Shown: one piece after another, positions 19,074 through 27,430 of the stretch
How the letters are laid out: each line of letters opens with the position of its first letter
How positions within the stretch are numbered: position 1 is the stretch's first letter
Notes under the pieces: model-generated
The model's database searches: none
The model's input: only the letters and a program-made list of their open reading frames with translations
What the model was told of the DNA's origin: nothing
Made by a program: the position numbers and the translations under genes
From: Cytophagaceae bacterium
GTDB taxonomy: Bacteria; Bacteroidota; Bacteroidia; Cytophagales; Spirosomataceae
Length of the DNA: 64,000 nucleotides
Assembly (NCBI GenBank): GCA_027491195.1
Contig: JAIXWQ010000008.1
Location: 186,001 to 250,000 of the forward strand
Reading direction: 5' to 3'

Positions 19074-20384
19074 ATGTCATTACGTAAACCCTCCTTGAGT
19101 TTCAGCCAAATCGTCAACATGAACGTTGGCTTTTTTGGTATTCAATACAGTTTCGGATTACAGCAGAGCGCTGTGAATCCCATTTATGATTTTCTAGGAG
19201 CGAGTCCAGACGAAATTCCCTTATTAAACTTAGCTGGACCGGTTACAGGTTTATTAATTCAGCCTTTCATCGGTGCCTTAAGTGACAGCACCTGGCACAC
19301 GAAGTGGGGTCGCCGCAAGCCCTATTTCTTCATAGGAGCCTTATTATGCAGCATTTGCCTCCTGTTATATCCGTTCAGTTCTTCCTTATGGATGGCAGCG
19401 AGTTTATTGTGGATCCTAGATGCAGGGAATAATACGGCCATGGAGCCTTACCGTGCGTTTGTGGCAGATAAATTAAACGACGAGCAGCAGCCGACAGGCT
19501 TTCAGATGCAGAGTTTCTTTACAGGTTTTGGCCAAACCTTAGCCAATCTTTCCCTCTTCATCTTCCCAATGATCTTCATCGGAAAAACCGGGTCCTTGCC
19601 CACTTGGGTGTATGCCTCCTTCTTTTTAGGGGCCGTTTGTTCGATCGGGTCGATTTGGTGGAGCATGCACACGACCTCAGAAATTGAACCGACTGAAGAA
19701 GAATTAAAGGAAATTCGAGCTCGCAAAACCAGCGTGCTTGAATCCATTTTCGAGATTTTCCATGCGATTAGAGAAATGCCCAAAGTGATGTGGCAATTAG
19801 CTCTCGTGTATCTATTCCAATGGTATGCCCTATTCTGCTACTGGCAAAATTCATCGAAGAGTATTGCGCTGTCTGTTTGGAACGCAACACCGAAAGATAA
19901 CCCAGATCTATACGAACAAGCGGTTTCCTGGACGGGTTTAGTCAATGGATGGTACAACATCGTCACCTTCTTATCTGCCTTAGCACTAGCTCGTTATGCG
20001 AATAAATATGGAGCTAAAACCGTGCATATGGTTTGTTTGATCTTAGCGGCGGCAGGCTTTCTTGCCTTCCCACACATTGAGAATAAAAACTTATTGTTCT
20101 TTGCCATTTCTGGTTTCGGAATCGGCTGGGCGAGTATGATGGGGATCCCTTATTTACTCGTCGTGGGCGATATCCCGAAGGAGCGTTATGGGGTTTATAT
20201 GGGTATCATCAATATGATGATTGTGATTCCAATGATCTTGCAAAATCTATCGTTTGGCTATATTTTAAAGCATTTTTTAGACAATGATCCCAGAAATGCG
20301 ATTACCTTTGCAGGAGCTTTATTAGCCATTGCAGCCCTAGCGACTGCCTTTATTAAACCATCCCCTACTAAACAATCCGCATGA
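19074..20384 (+). CDS. MFS sugar transporter, SLC45/sucrose-symporter-like
   Basis: This is a 12-helix major-facilitator transporter of the glycoside-pentoside-hexuronide/SLC45-like type that imports disaccharides with protons. The loop 2-3 motif SDSTWHTKWGRRKPYFF and the preceding PFIGAL are typical. I place the start at 19074 (MSLRKPSLSF), giving 436 residues; the longer frame from 19020 would add a poorly hydrophobic stretch. The stop overlaps the fructokinase ATG (ATGA), and an amylosucrase-type enzyme follows. The combination points to sucrose as the substrate; that is inferred from context. Confidence 0.87.
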   Translation: MSLRKPSLSFSQIVNMNVGFFGIQYSFGLQQSAVNPIYDFLGASPDEIPLLNLAGPVTGLLIQPFIGALSDSTWHTKWGRRKPYFFIGALLCSICLLLYPFSSSLWMAASLLWILDAGNNTAMEPYRAFVADKLNDEQQPTGFQMQSFFTGFGQTLANLSLFIFPMIFIGKTGSLPTWVYASFFLGAVCSIGSIWWSMHTTSEIEPTEEELKEIRARKTSVLESIFEIFHAIREMPKVMWQLALVYLFQWYALFCYWQNSSKSIALSVWNATPKDNPDLYEQAVSWTGLVNGWYNIVTFLSALALARYANKYGAKTVHMVCLILAAAGFLAFPHIENKNLLFFAISGFGIGWASMMGIPYLLVVGDIPKERYGVYMGIINMMIVIPMILQNLSFGYILKHFLDNDPRNAITFAGALLAIAALATAFIKPSPTKQSA

Positions 20385-21322
20385 GTGTCATTTGTATAGG
20401 CGAAGCCTTGATTGATATGATTTGTACTGATAAAGGCTCTAGCCTGTCAGACGGTCAACATTTTTTAAAGAAACCGGGAGGTGCTCCCACGAATGTAGCA
20501 GCCGCGATAGGTGCCTTAGGTGGGGAGGTTTTATTAAGTGCCAAAGTAGGAAATGACCCTTTCGGTCGCCAGCTCATCTCGGTAATGCAGGATTTTAATG
20601 TGGACACGAAACATGTTCATTTAGACCCAAAGTCTTTCACGACTTTTGCCTTCGTTTCCTTGATGCTAGACGGAGAGCGCGATTTCGTATTTAATCGAGG
20701 CGCAGATGCGGCTTTAACAGAAGCAGAAGTGGCGGCGATTGATCTAGCTAGCGCGAATATTGTTCACTTCGGATCGGCTACGGCATTTCTTGAAGGGCCA
20801 CTAAATGCGGCCTATTATTCCTTAAAAGACCGAGCAAAAAAGGACGGAAAAATCATTTCTTTTGACCCGAATTACCGCCATTTATTGTTTGGCGATAAAA
20901 TACCGACCTTCATTAAGCAAAGTCTACTCTTTCTGAAAGAGGCCGATTTCACAAAGTTATCAGATGAAGAAGCGATGCTAATCACGGAGACGGAGACCTT
21001 AGAGGACGCAACTGAAGCCTTATTGGAGATCTGCAAGGGTGTTTTTGCCATTACCCTAGGGAAAGAGGGTACTTTATTAGGCCTAGCTGGCAAAACCTAT
21101 GTTATTCCTAGTATTGCCATTCAACCGGTCGACACCACAGGTGCAGGGGATGCCTTTGTAGGCGCTGTACTTTATCAATTAGATGGTTTAAACATCCAAG
21201 ATCTTGATTTTGCGGCTTGGAAAAAGATTGTGGAAAATGCCAACAAAGCAGGTGCAAGAACGTGCGAATACCTAGGGGCGATGGAGGCCTTTAAAAATTT
21301 GAATAACAGTATTTTTAATTAA
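20381..21322 (+). CDS. PfkB-family fructokinase
   Basis: This is a ribokinase/PfkB sugar kinase of 313 residues that most likely phosphorylates fructose. The N-terminal signature GEALIDMI (about 6-13), KKPGGAPTNVAAAIGALGG (about 31-49) and the ATP/anion-hole motif DTTGAGDAFVGA (about 248-259, with catalytic Asp254) are all present. It is translationally coupled to the MFS gene (ATGA overlap) and six bases upstream of the GH13 gene. Fructose is the expected product of that enzyme, which supports the call. Confidence 0.92.
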   Translation: MSVICIGEALIDMICTDKGSSLSDGQHFLKKPGGAPTNVAAAIGALGGEVLLSAKVGNDPFGRQLISVMQDFNVDTKHVHLDPKSFTTFAFVSLMLDGERDFVFNRGADAALTEAEVAAIDLASANIVHFGSATAFLEGPLNAAYYSLKDRAKKDGKIISFDPNYRHLLFGDKIPTFIKQSLLFLKEADFTKLSDEEAMLITETETLEDATEALLEICKGVFAITLGKEGTLLGLAGKTYVIPSIAIQPVDTTGAGDAFVGAVLYQLDGLNIQDLDFAAWKKIVENANKAGARTCEYLGAMEAFKNLNNSIFN

Positions 21323-21328
21323 TAGAAC

Positions 21329-23245
21329 GTGTACAATTCCGCTTTACAAAAACAGGCGCATGCGCTAATAAAAAACCATAAGATCAAAGATGCAGGCTTT
21401 CAAGAGCGTTTAACTGCGAATTTGGACGATATCCATACCCATTTCAGAACGATTTATGGCGACAGTCCTTTATTCACCGATTTAATCAACGCTATTTTTC
21501 AAGCCCACCTAGATCGCAGTGCTTCCTTAAAAAAAAGGGACGAAGCAAAGGCGAAGCAGGAAGAAAACTGGTTTTTAAGTCAAGACCTCGTGGGAATGAG
21601 TCTTTACGTGGATCGTTTCGCGGGAAAGATTAAGGACTTGCCGTCTAAATTACCTTATTTGGAGAAATTAGGCGTGAATTTCCTCCACCTAATGCCCTTA
21701 TTCAAGAGCCCAGAAGGAGAAAGTGATGGCGGTTATGCGGTGGAAGACTTCCGTGTGGTGGAGGAAAAGCTAGGAACTATTGAAGATTTGCGCGCATTCC
21801 AGCAAGAATTACAGCAAAAAGACATGTACTTGATGATCGATATTGTGTTAAATCACACGTCGCATCACCATGAATGGGCGAAACTGGCGAAAGCGGGAAT
21901 CAAAGAATACCAGGACTATTTCTACATGTACGATGACCGTCGCATTCCGGATGCGATGGAAGAGACGATGCCAGAAATTTTCCCAGAAAGTTCACCAGGC
22001 AGTTTCACTTACGACGAGAAAATGGACAAATGGGTGATGACCGTTTTCCATCATTACCAATGGGATTTGAATTATACGAATCCCAAAGTCTTTGTGGAAA
22101 TGCTCACTAACGTATTCTACTATGCGAATCTAGGCGTGGATGTGGTGCGTATTGATGCTCCAGCCTTCATCTGGAAACAAATGGGCACTTCTTGCCAAAA
22201 CCTACCCGAAGCCCACCAATTATTACAATTAATCAAAATGTGTGTGGAAGTGGCAACGCCAGGAATGGCCATTTTGGGCGAGGCGATTGTGGCACCGGCA
22301 CAGATTATGGAATACTTCGGGACGGGTCGTTTTGCGACACACGAATGTGATTTCGCTTATAATGCCACCCAAATGGCGGTTCAATGGGATGCGCTCGCAA
22401 CTGGCGATATTCGCGTGATGCGCACCGCACAAAACGAATTAAGCCGTAAACCAAAAGGTGCGACTTGGCTAACGTATACGCGTTGCCATGATGACATTGG
22501 TTTAGGATATGATGATTGGATGATCGAACAAGCTGGATATAATCCTTACGATCACCGCTCCTACATCAAGAATTATTATAGCGGCGGAATCGATTCCCCA
22601 GCAAAAGGTGCCCTTTTTGCCGTAAATCCGAAAACACAGGATGCCCGTCTATCTGGTTCACTAGCCTCCTTGTGCGGCTTGGAAAAAGCCTTAGCTTCAA
22701 AAGAGGCAAAGGCCATTCAGACATCAATCGACAAGATTACCTTGATGCAGGCCCAAAGTATGTTTGTGGGAGGCGTTCCTATGTTATTTTATGGTGACGA
22801 GGCGGCCTACACAAATGATTACAGCTATTTACAAGATCCAGGAAAATCCTACGATAACCGTTGGATGCATAGACCCATCATTGATTGGAAGAAAAATGCT
22901 ACGGTAGACGCTAAAAATACGGTGGAAAACCAGGTATTCTCGAATTTACAAAAGCTAATTAAGCTGCGTAAATCATTGAAAGCGGTGGCTGATTTGAAAA
23001 ATATTCATTGGTTAGAGATTCACAACAATTCCATCATCGGTTTCGAGCGCTTTGTTGATGGTGAGAAAGTATATTTCTTATTCAACTTTAGCGCATCGCC
23101 GCAAGAGGTGACTTATTATATACTCGGTGCTTATGGAGAACGTCCTACTTCGCCAAAAGACCTTTGGTCAGGCAAATCAATACAGGTGGGAATGGATCAC
23201 GACCATTTAGCGTTTGCTCCCTACCAGTTTTACATCTTAAAATAA
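21329..23245 (+). CDS. GH13 amylosucrase-type enzyme (sucrose hydrolase or glucansucrase)
   Basis: This 638-residue cytoplasmic enzyme matches the GH13 subfamily of amylosucrase in length and layout: a helical N-terminal domain to about 90, a (beta/alpha)8 barrel, and a C-terminal beta domain from about 550. Readable motifs are VGMSLYVDRFAGKIKDLPSK, HLMPLFKSPEGESDGGYAV, VRIDAPAFIWKQMGTS with nucleophile Asp276, GEAIVAPAQI with acid/base Glu318, and TRCHDDIG with Asp388. It converts sucrose to fructose plus either an alpha-glucan or free glucose. The start is GTG, six bases after the fructokinase stop. No signal peptide is seen, which fits import of intact sucrose. Confidence 0.92.
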   Translation: MYNSALQKQAHALIKNHKIKDAGFQERLTANLDDIHTHFRTIYGDSPLFTDLINAIFQAHLDRSASLKKRDEAKAKQEENWFLSQDLVGMSLYVDRFAGKIKDLPSKLPYLEKLGVNFLHLMPLFKSPEGESDGGYAVEDFRVVEEKLGTIEDLRAFQQELQQKDMYLMIDIVLNHTSHHHEWAKLAKAGIKEYQDYFYMYDDRRIPDAMEETMPEIFPESSPGSFTYDEKMDKWVMTVFHHYQWDLNYTNPKVFVEMLTNVFYYANLGVDVVRIDAPAFIWKQMGTSCQNLPEAHQLLQLIKMCVEVATPGMAILGEAIVAPAQIMEYFGTGRFATHECDFAYNATQMAVQWDALATGDIRVMRTAQNELSRKPKGATWLTYTRCHDDIGLGYDDWMIEQAGYNPYDHRSYIKNYYSGGIDSPAKGALFAVNPKTQDARLSGSLASLCGLEKALASKEAKAIQTSIDKITLMQAQSMFVGGVPMLFYGDEAAYTNDYSYLQDPGKSYDNRWMHRPIIDWKKNATVDAKNTVENQVFSNLQKLIKLRKSLKAVADLKNIHWLEIHNNSIIGFERFVDGEKVYFLFNFSASPQEVTYYILGAYGERPTSPKDLWSGKSIQVGMDHDHLAFAPYQFYILK

Positions 23246-23276
23246 AAAAACATCCCCCAGCAGGGGATGTTTTTAT
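23245..23276 (+). terminator. Terminator of the sucrose operon
   Basis: A hairpin CATCCCC / GGGGATG with a five-base loop is preceded by seven A and followed by TTTTTAT. It begins at the GH13 stop codon. Confidence 0.85.
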
Positions 23277-23321
23277 AGAATCAAAATTCAATCATTAAAC
23301 ACTAAAAAACCGTTAGGCGGA

Positions 23322-24212
23322 TTATAAAATTGCGTCCAAAGCCTTCTTACTGATGCGAAGGCTTTCGAAAGCGTCTTTCGGGAAGTCATGTTCTACAAAG
23401 AAGTGTTCTAATCCTCCTGATTTAGCTGCATCAAAAATGCGCTTGTAGTTAATGACACCCTCTCCCACTGGGAGAATATTTTTAAATTCTGAGTCAAAAT
23501 CTTTGATATGGCAGAGTGGGAAACGTCCCGGATGCTGCTTAAATAATGCAGGCACATCCACGCCCGCTTTGGAAGCCCAGCCTAAGTCTAATTCAAATTT
23601 CAATAAGTCTGCTGGAACCTGAGAGGCGAAAACGTCAAACGCTTTTTGGCCATCTACTACTTTAAATTCTGCATCGTGGTTATGGTAGCAGAAAGTTAAA
23701 CCCGCTTTCTTCGCTAATTCACCCACTTTATTTAGAGAGACAACAGCTTCAGAAACCTCGTCCTTCGTCTCAATCGGGATATTCGCACAAACTAAATACT
23801 TCACACCTGCCTCCGCAGCGTTATCTACTGCTTGCTGTGCGTCATCACGTAGATTCATCATCTTCGGGAAACGCGACATATCCATACCTGGACGCGGTTT
23901 TAGCGGAGCACCCACCACGTGATGTGCTACCCAATTAAGACCCAAATCTGCATTTAAAGCCTTAAATTCCTTCCCTTTCATTCCATAAAAACCAGGCAAC
24001 ATACTGAAGGCAGATTCGATTTCGGTATATCCGAGATCTGCAATTTTCTGCAGATTACCTTTCACGTCTTGGTCGAATTTACCAAAGAAGGTAAACAATT
24101 GAATACCTACCGGACGGCTTGTGAAAGTTTGGGCAGATAAAAATCGAGGAGCCAAAACACTAGTGGCTAAGAATGCGCTAGACTGTTGTAAAAATTTCCT
24201 TCTCGAGTTCAT
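23322..24212 (-). CDS. Tat-exported sugar phosphate isomerase/epimerase-like TIM barrel
   Basis: This 296-residue protein has a twin-arginine signal, MNSRRKFLQQSSAFLATSV, ending near LSAQ, and a xylose-isomerase-like (AP endonuclease 2) TIM barrel. GYTEIESAF, VAHHVVG, FCYHNHDAEF, ELDLGWASKAG, CHIKDFD and EHDFPKD carry the metal-binding and catalytic acidic and His residues of that fold. Proteins of this type are common next to Gfo/Idh/MocA oxidoreductases in Bacteroidota, and one lies 2 kb away. A sugar epimerase or keto-sugar isomerase role in the periplasm is likely; the substrate is unknown. Confidence 0.85.
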   Translation of the reverse strand: MNSRRKFLQQSSAFLATSVLAPRFLSAQTFTSRPVGIQLFTFFGKFDQDVKGNLQKIADLGYTEIESAFSMLPGFYGMKGKEFKALNADLGLNWVAHHVVGAPLKPRPGMDMSRFPKMMNLRDDAQQAVDNAAEAGVKYLVCANIPIETKDEVSEAVVSLNKVGELAKKAGLTFCYHNHDAEFKVVDGQKAFDVFASQVPADLLKFELDLGWASKAGVDVPALFKQHPGRFPLCHIKDFDSEFKNILPVGEGVINYKRIFDAAKSGGLEHFFVEHDFPKDAFESLRISKKALDAIL

Positions 24213-24268
24213 AAAAATAAGTTTAGAGGTAATGATCCAAAGTTAATGTATTTTATTGATACAATAAA

Positions 24269-26143
24269 TTATTTTTTCCATTTTTCTCCAAAAATCGACT
24301 TAAATGTCATCTCTGTGGCCTTTATCTTCGTATTATTTTTATGCCAAGCAAAGTCTCCCCCATCCCGGTGACTTTCTGAATAATACACGCGATGACCCCA
24401 ATTGAGCACTCGATCACCCGATTGGTAGATAGGCGCATCGGCCATATTTTTATCAAAAGAACAGTTGAACAAATAAAACTGCGCTTCTCGGTGGTAACGA
24501 CCTAATTTATATCCCGGATCACCTACAAAACGGCAATTCTTCAAAACCGTTTTCGCCTGCTCATCACCCGATCCATCATGCCAAATAGCCGCGTTCATAT
24601 TATGGCAAACGAATGTGCAATTTTCTGCCAAAGCATAGCCCCTAGGACAATATAAATCCACTCCTCCTTCGATTAAACAGTCATTCAAATAATACATCCC
24701 CGTATTCACATCCCAAGGACTCATCGTATCCCCACCTCCAGAACGCATGGTGCAATGCTCAAAAGACAAACGAGTCGCGCCCGGCATCGTCCGAACCGCG
24801 AATTGGTGACCATCCACACGCACGATCTTTTCGCCCTCTTTCTCTCCTTTCTCGCGTGGTAAGGCATATTTTTGAACCGTAGTTGTCGTCTCCTTTCCGG
24901 CCCCATTTAGGCAAGGAATGGTCACATCACTTTTGGCATTAAAACCGTAGTCATTCATAATCGTGAGATTTGAAAACGATAAATCATGCCCCTTTACATT
25001 CAACACACCTGCACCGTAATCATCTGGATTTGAACAACGCCAAATATCCCGCGCAATCGTCTCCTGAATTACCACACCTGCCCTACTTTCCCCCACAAAA
25101 CGTAAATGATGCTTCAAGGAATCGACAAAAATCTTCTCCCGATAAATACCATTCTTGATATAAATTTCTTGACCCGGACGCGCCACATCTACGGCAGATT
25201 GTATCGTTTTGAATTCAGCTCCCACGACTAAACGCTTCTTCATAAAACGGTCCATCCTATCTACCAGCTGGGCAAAGTAATGATTCATTAGCACGAAGGT
25301 ATGGTGCGATTTCTCGAAGGTATAGTATTCTGTATGTATGCCAAACGTCGCCATTTTTCGCATAAAATCATCGCGACCTGCGTGCATTCGATCATCTCCT
25401 GAATTTAAAAACAAGACGGGAGGATCCCCTTTTGTGACATGGCTTAAGGCTGAAGCCTCTTTCCAAATCGCTTCTCCCACTACTTTGTTGTATCCAAAAT
25501 AATGAGTGGCCGCTGAAGTACGTTTGCTGTCATCCCCTTCCCCTGACTCGGGATGGATGAAGGCTAAAATACCGTCCACATCGATAACACCGGCTAGCTT
25601 AATTCCTTTCCCGTAGGTGTTTTCGTCTTGAACCGAGCCTAAAAGCGCAGCCATTTGGCCCCCTGCTGAATATCCTCCTACATAGATTTCTCCTACATTT
25701 TTACGTTTAGCCACCCATTGCAAAGCAGCCTGGGCATCGAGCATGGCTGCTGGATATAAAGCTTCGGTAGACAAACGGTATTCCACTAGAAATACGCGAT
25801 AACCGCGATCTGCGAGTGCTTTTGCTAATGGAATGTGTTGAGAACGATGGCCGGTACGCCAACCTCCCCCGTGGAAAAAAACCAGCGTAGGTAGCTTGCG
25901 AGAGGAAATGGAATATTCATCCACCATCAATTTTCTCGCTCCTATCACTTTGTACACTGAACTTTGAACTTTGCTCTTTGAACTTTGATACTCAGCAAGG
26001 CGAATTGTAGGATCTTGCTTCGATACCATTCTCAAGGCGGAGTAATTCGTGAAGGAGGTATCTGGTTTCCCCGTAATACCCGATTTGTCTTGGGCTTGAA
26101 GGGACCAGCAACTGAACAGAAATAAAAGAAGAAGTTTGCGCAT
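24269..26143 (-). CDS. Exported fusion: alpha/beta-hydrolase esterase + pectinesterase-like beta-helix
   Basis: The protein has two enzymatic-looking halves after the signal peptide MRKLLLLFLFSCWSLQAQ (start at 26143; the frame is open to 26179). Residues about 60-300 form an acetylesterase-like alpha/beta hydrolase with HGGGWRTG (oxyanion hole), GGYSAGGQMA (nucleophile Ser), NSGDDRMH and KSHHTF (Asp and His). Residues about 310-624 form a pectin methylesterase-like beta-helix: FKTIQSAVDVARPGQEIYIK at its start and CLIEGGVDLYCPRGYALAENC where pectinesterases have GTVDFIFG. The Asp in GGVD could be the catalytic one. It may remove acetyl and methyl esters from pectin. A heptad repeat (25958-25992) lies in frame within the linker before the esterase domain. 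Confidence 0.82.
   Translation of the reverse strand: MRKLLLLFLFSCWSLQAQDKSGITGKPDTSFTNYSALRMVSKQDPTIRLAEYQSSKSKVQSSVYKVIGARKLMVDEYSISSRKLPTLVFFHGGGWRTGHRSQHIPLAKALADRGYRVFLVEYRLSTEALYPAAMLDAQAALQWVAKRKNVGEIYVGGYSAGGQMAALLGSVQDENTYGKGIKLAGVIDVDGILAFIHPESGEGDDSKRTSAATHYFGYNKVVGEAIWKEASALSHVTKGDPPVLFLNSGDDRMHAGRDDFMRKMATFGIHTEYYTFEKSHHTFVLMNHYFAQLVDRMDRFMKKRLVVGAEFKTIQSAVDVARPGQEIYIKNGIYREKIFVDSLKHHLRFVGESRAGVVIQETIARDIWRCSNPDDYGAGVLNVKGHDLSFSNLTIMNDYGFNAKSDVTIPCLNGAGKETTTTVQKYALPREKGEKEGEKIVRVDGHQFAVRTMPGATRLSFEHCTMRSGGGDTMSPWDVNTGMYYLNDCLIEGGVDLYCPRGYALAENCTFVCHNMNAAIWHDGSGDEQAKTVLKNCRFVGDPGYKLGRYHREAQFYLFNCSFDKNMADAPIYQSGDRVLNWGHRVYYSESHRDGGDFAWHKNNTKIKATEMTFKSIFGEKWKK
25958..25992. repeat. 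In-frame heptad array inside the esterase gene
   Basis: Five 7-base units lie in a row: TGAACTT, TGAACTT, TGCTCTT, TGAACTT, TGATACT (plus-strand reading). They encode the Ser/Lys/Gln/Val-rich stretch YQSSKSKVQSSVYK near residues 50-63 of the fusion protein. They share the 7-base period of the intergenic elements but not their word. Confidence 0.8.
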
Positions 26144-26211
26144 AATTTGTAAAGGGGAAGATTCGATATTTCTAATCATTCTTCCTAATTTACGACTCTA
26201 AATCGATTAAC

Positions 26212-27282
26212 ATGAAAAATATACGCGTGCTCGTGGTGGGTTGCGGAAACATGGGAGCCTCTCATGCGAAAGCCTACCAGAATGTAGCCGGATTTGAAAT
26301 CTGTGGACTCGTTTCCCCAGGAAATAGTAAGGAAGTATTGAATGAAGCATTAGGTGGGGGCCAAAAGCTCTACAGCGACTACTACACCGCCCTTGCCGAC
26401 TCTAAACCCGATGCGGTTTGCATCTCCACCTACCCAGATACACACGAAGCCTATTCCATTGTTGCATTAGAAGCTGGGTGCCACGTATTTTTAGAGAAAC
26501 CCATCGCTGACTCCTTAGCCGGCGCGATTCGCGTCGCAGAGGCGGTGCAGAAAAGTGGCAAGAAGCTAGTGGTGGGCTATATTTTACGCCACCATCCCTC
26601 TTGGATCAAGTTCATCGAAATCGCGAAGACGATGGGGAAACCCCTCGTGATGCGTATGAATCTCAACCAGCAATCCCACGGTTACATGTGGGATGTACAC
26701 CGTAATTTGATGAAATCCCTAAGTCCTATCGTGGATTGCGGCGTTCATTATATTGATGTGATGTGCCAAATGACTCGCTCTAAACCCCTTCGCGTTTCAG
26801 CGATCGGTGCTAGAATGACGGAAGATATTCCGACCGGAAATTATAATTACGGTCAGCTTCAAATCCATTTTGAAGATGGATCCGTAGGCTGGTACGAAGC
26901 GGGCTGGGGACCAATGATCTCACAGAACGCCTATTTTGTCAAAGATGTTTTTGGGCCTAAAGGTTCCGTTTCCATCGTCGCCAAAAACGCCGGTGGTGAA
27001 GGTAAATCCGATGATGTGGAATCCCACACCAAGACCGAATCCCTTCGTGTCCATCACGCAGACATTGATTCCAATAACGAATTTACAAAAGACGACGAAT
27101 GGGTCAATCTTACCGATGAACCTGACCACCAAGGCCTTTGCGATCGCGAGCAGGCCTATTTCCTGCGTGCCATTCAAGACAACGTGGATCTAACGGATCA
27201 CGTAGAGGATGCAGTAAACAGCCTTCGCATCGCCTTTGCGTGTGATGAGTCGGTGCGGACGGGGGAGATGGTGAGGCTATAG
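26212..27282 (+). CDS. Gfo/Idh/MocA-family oxidoreductase
   Basis: This is a 356-residue NAD(P)-dependent oxidoreductase of the Gfo/Idh/MocA family. The Rossmann motif GCGNMGASHAKAYQ is at about residues 10-23, the conserved EKPIADSLAGA at about 95-105 carries the catalytic Lys, and VDCGVHYIDVM near 178-188 carries the catalytic His. It has no signal peptide. It is transcribed away from the esterase fusion with a 68-base gap. Members oxidise or reduce sugars and inositols; the substrate here is not identified, though the neighbourhood suggests a uronate or other plant-derived sugar. Its TAG stop is the first triplet of a heptad inverted repeat. Confidence 0.9.
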   Translation: MKNIRVLVVGCGNMGASHAKAYQNVAGFEICGLVSPGNSKEVLNEALGGGQKLYSDYYTALADSKPDAVCISTYPDTHEAYSIVALEAGCHVFLEKPIADSLAGAIRVAEAVQKSGKKLVVGYILRHHPSWIKFIEIAKTMGKPLVMRMNLNQQSHGYMWDVHRNLMKSLSPIVDCGVHYIDVMCQMTRSKPLRVSAIGARMTEDIPTGNYNYGQLQIHFEDGSVGWYEAGWGPMISQNAYFVKDVFGPKGSVSIVAKNAGGEGKSDDVESHTKTESLRVHHADIDSNNEFTKDDEWVNLTDEPDHQGLCDREQAYFLRAIQDNVDLTDHVEDAVNSLRIAFACDESVRTGEMVRL

Positions 27283-27378
27283 TCGCTAGTCGCTAGTCGA
27301 GAGTCGGGAATCTGAAGTTTGAGAGTCACTAATTTTAGACTCATTCACTTTTGACTAGCGACTAGTGACTAGCGACTA
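27280..27378. repeat. Heptad-arm inverted repeat at the Gfo/Idh gene end
   Basis: The left arm (27280-27305) begins with the stop codon of the upstream gene and repeats AGTCGCT. The right arm (27353-27378) is its complement with three mismatches over 26 bases. The spacer is 47 bases. The right arm directly meets the next hairpin (27378-27430). Confidence 0.85.
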
Positions 27379-27430
27379 TTTAAACTAACAAAAAAGGTCT
27401 CTTACCGAGACCTTTTTTGTTAGTTTAAAT
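27378..27430. terminator. Bidirectional terminator with 24-base perfect stem
   Basis: Arms at 27378-27401 and 27407-27430 are perfectly complementary, with a five-base loop (TTACC) and AAAAAAGGTCTC/GAGACCTTTTTT at the centre, giving U-tracts in both directions. The right arm includes the last codons and stop of the S9 peptidase gene (stop 27420-27422). Confidence 0.88.

Noticed and set aside
27280-27378. CRISPR-like array
   Set aside because: The units are 7 bases and contiguous, with no spacers or cas genes.
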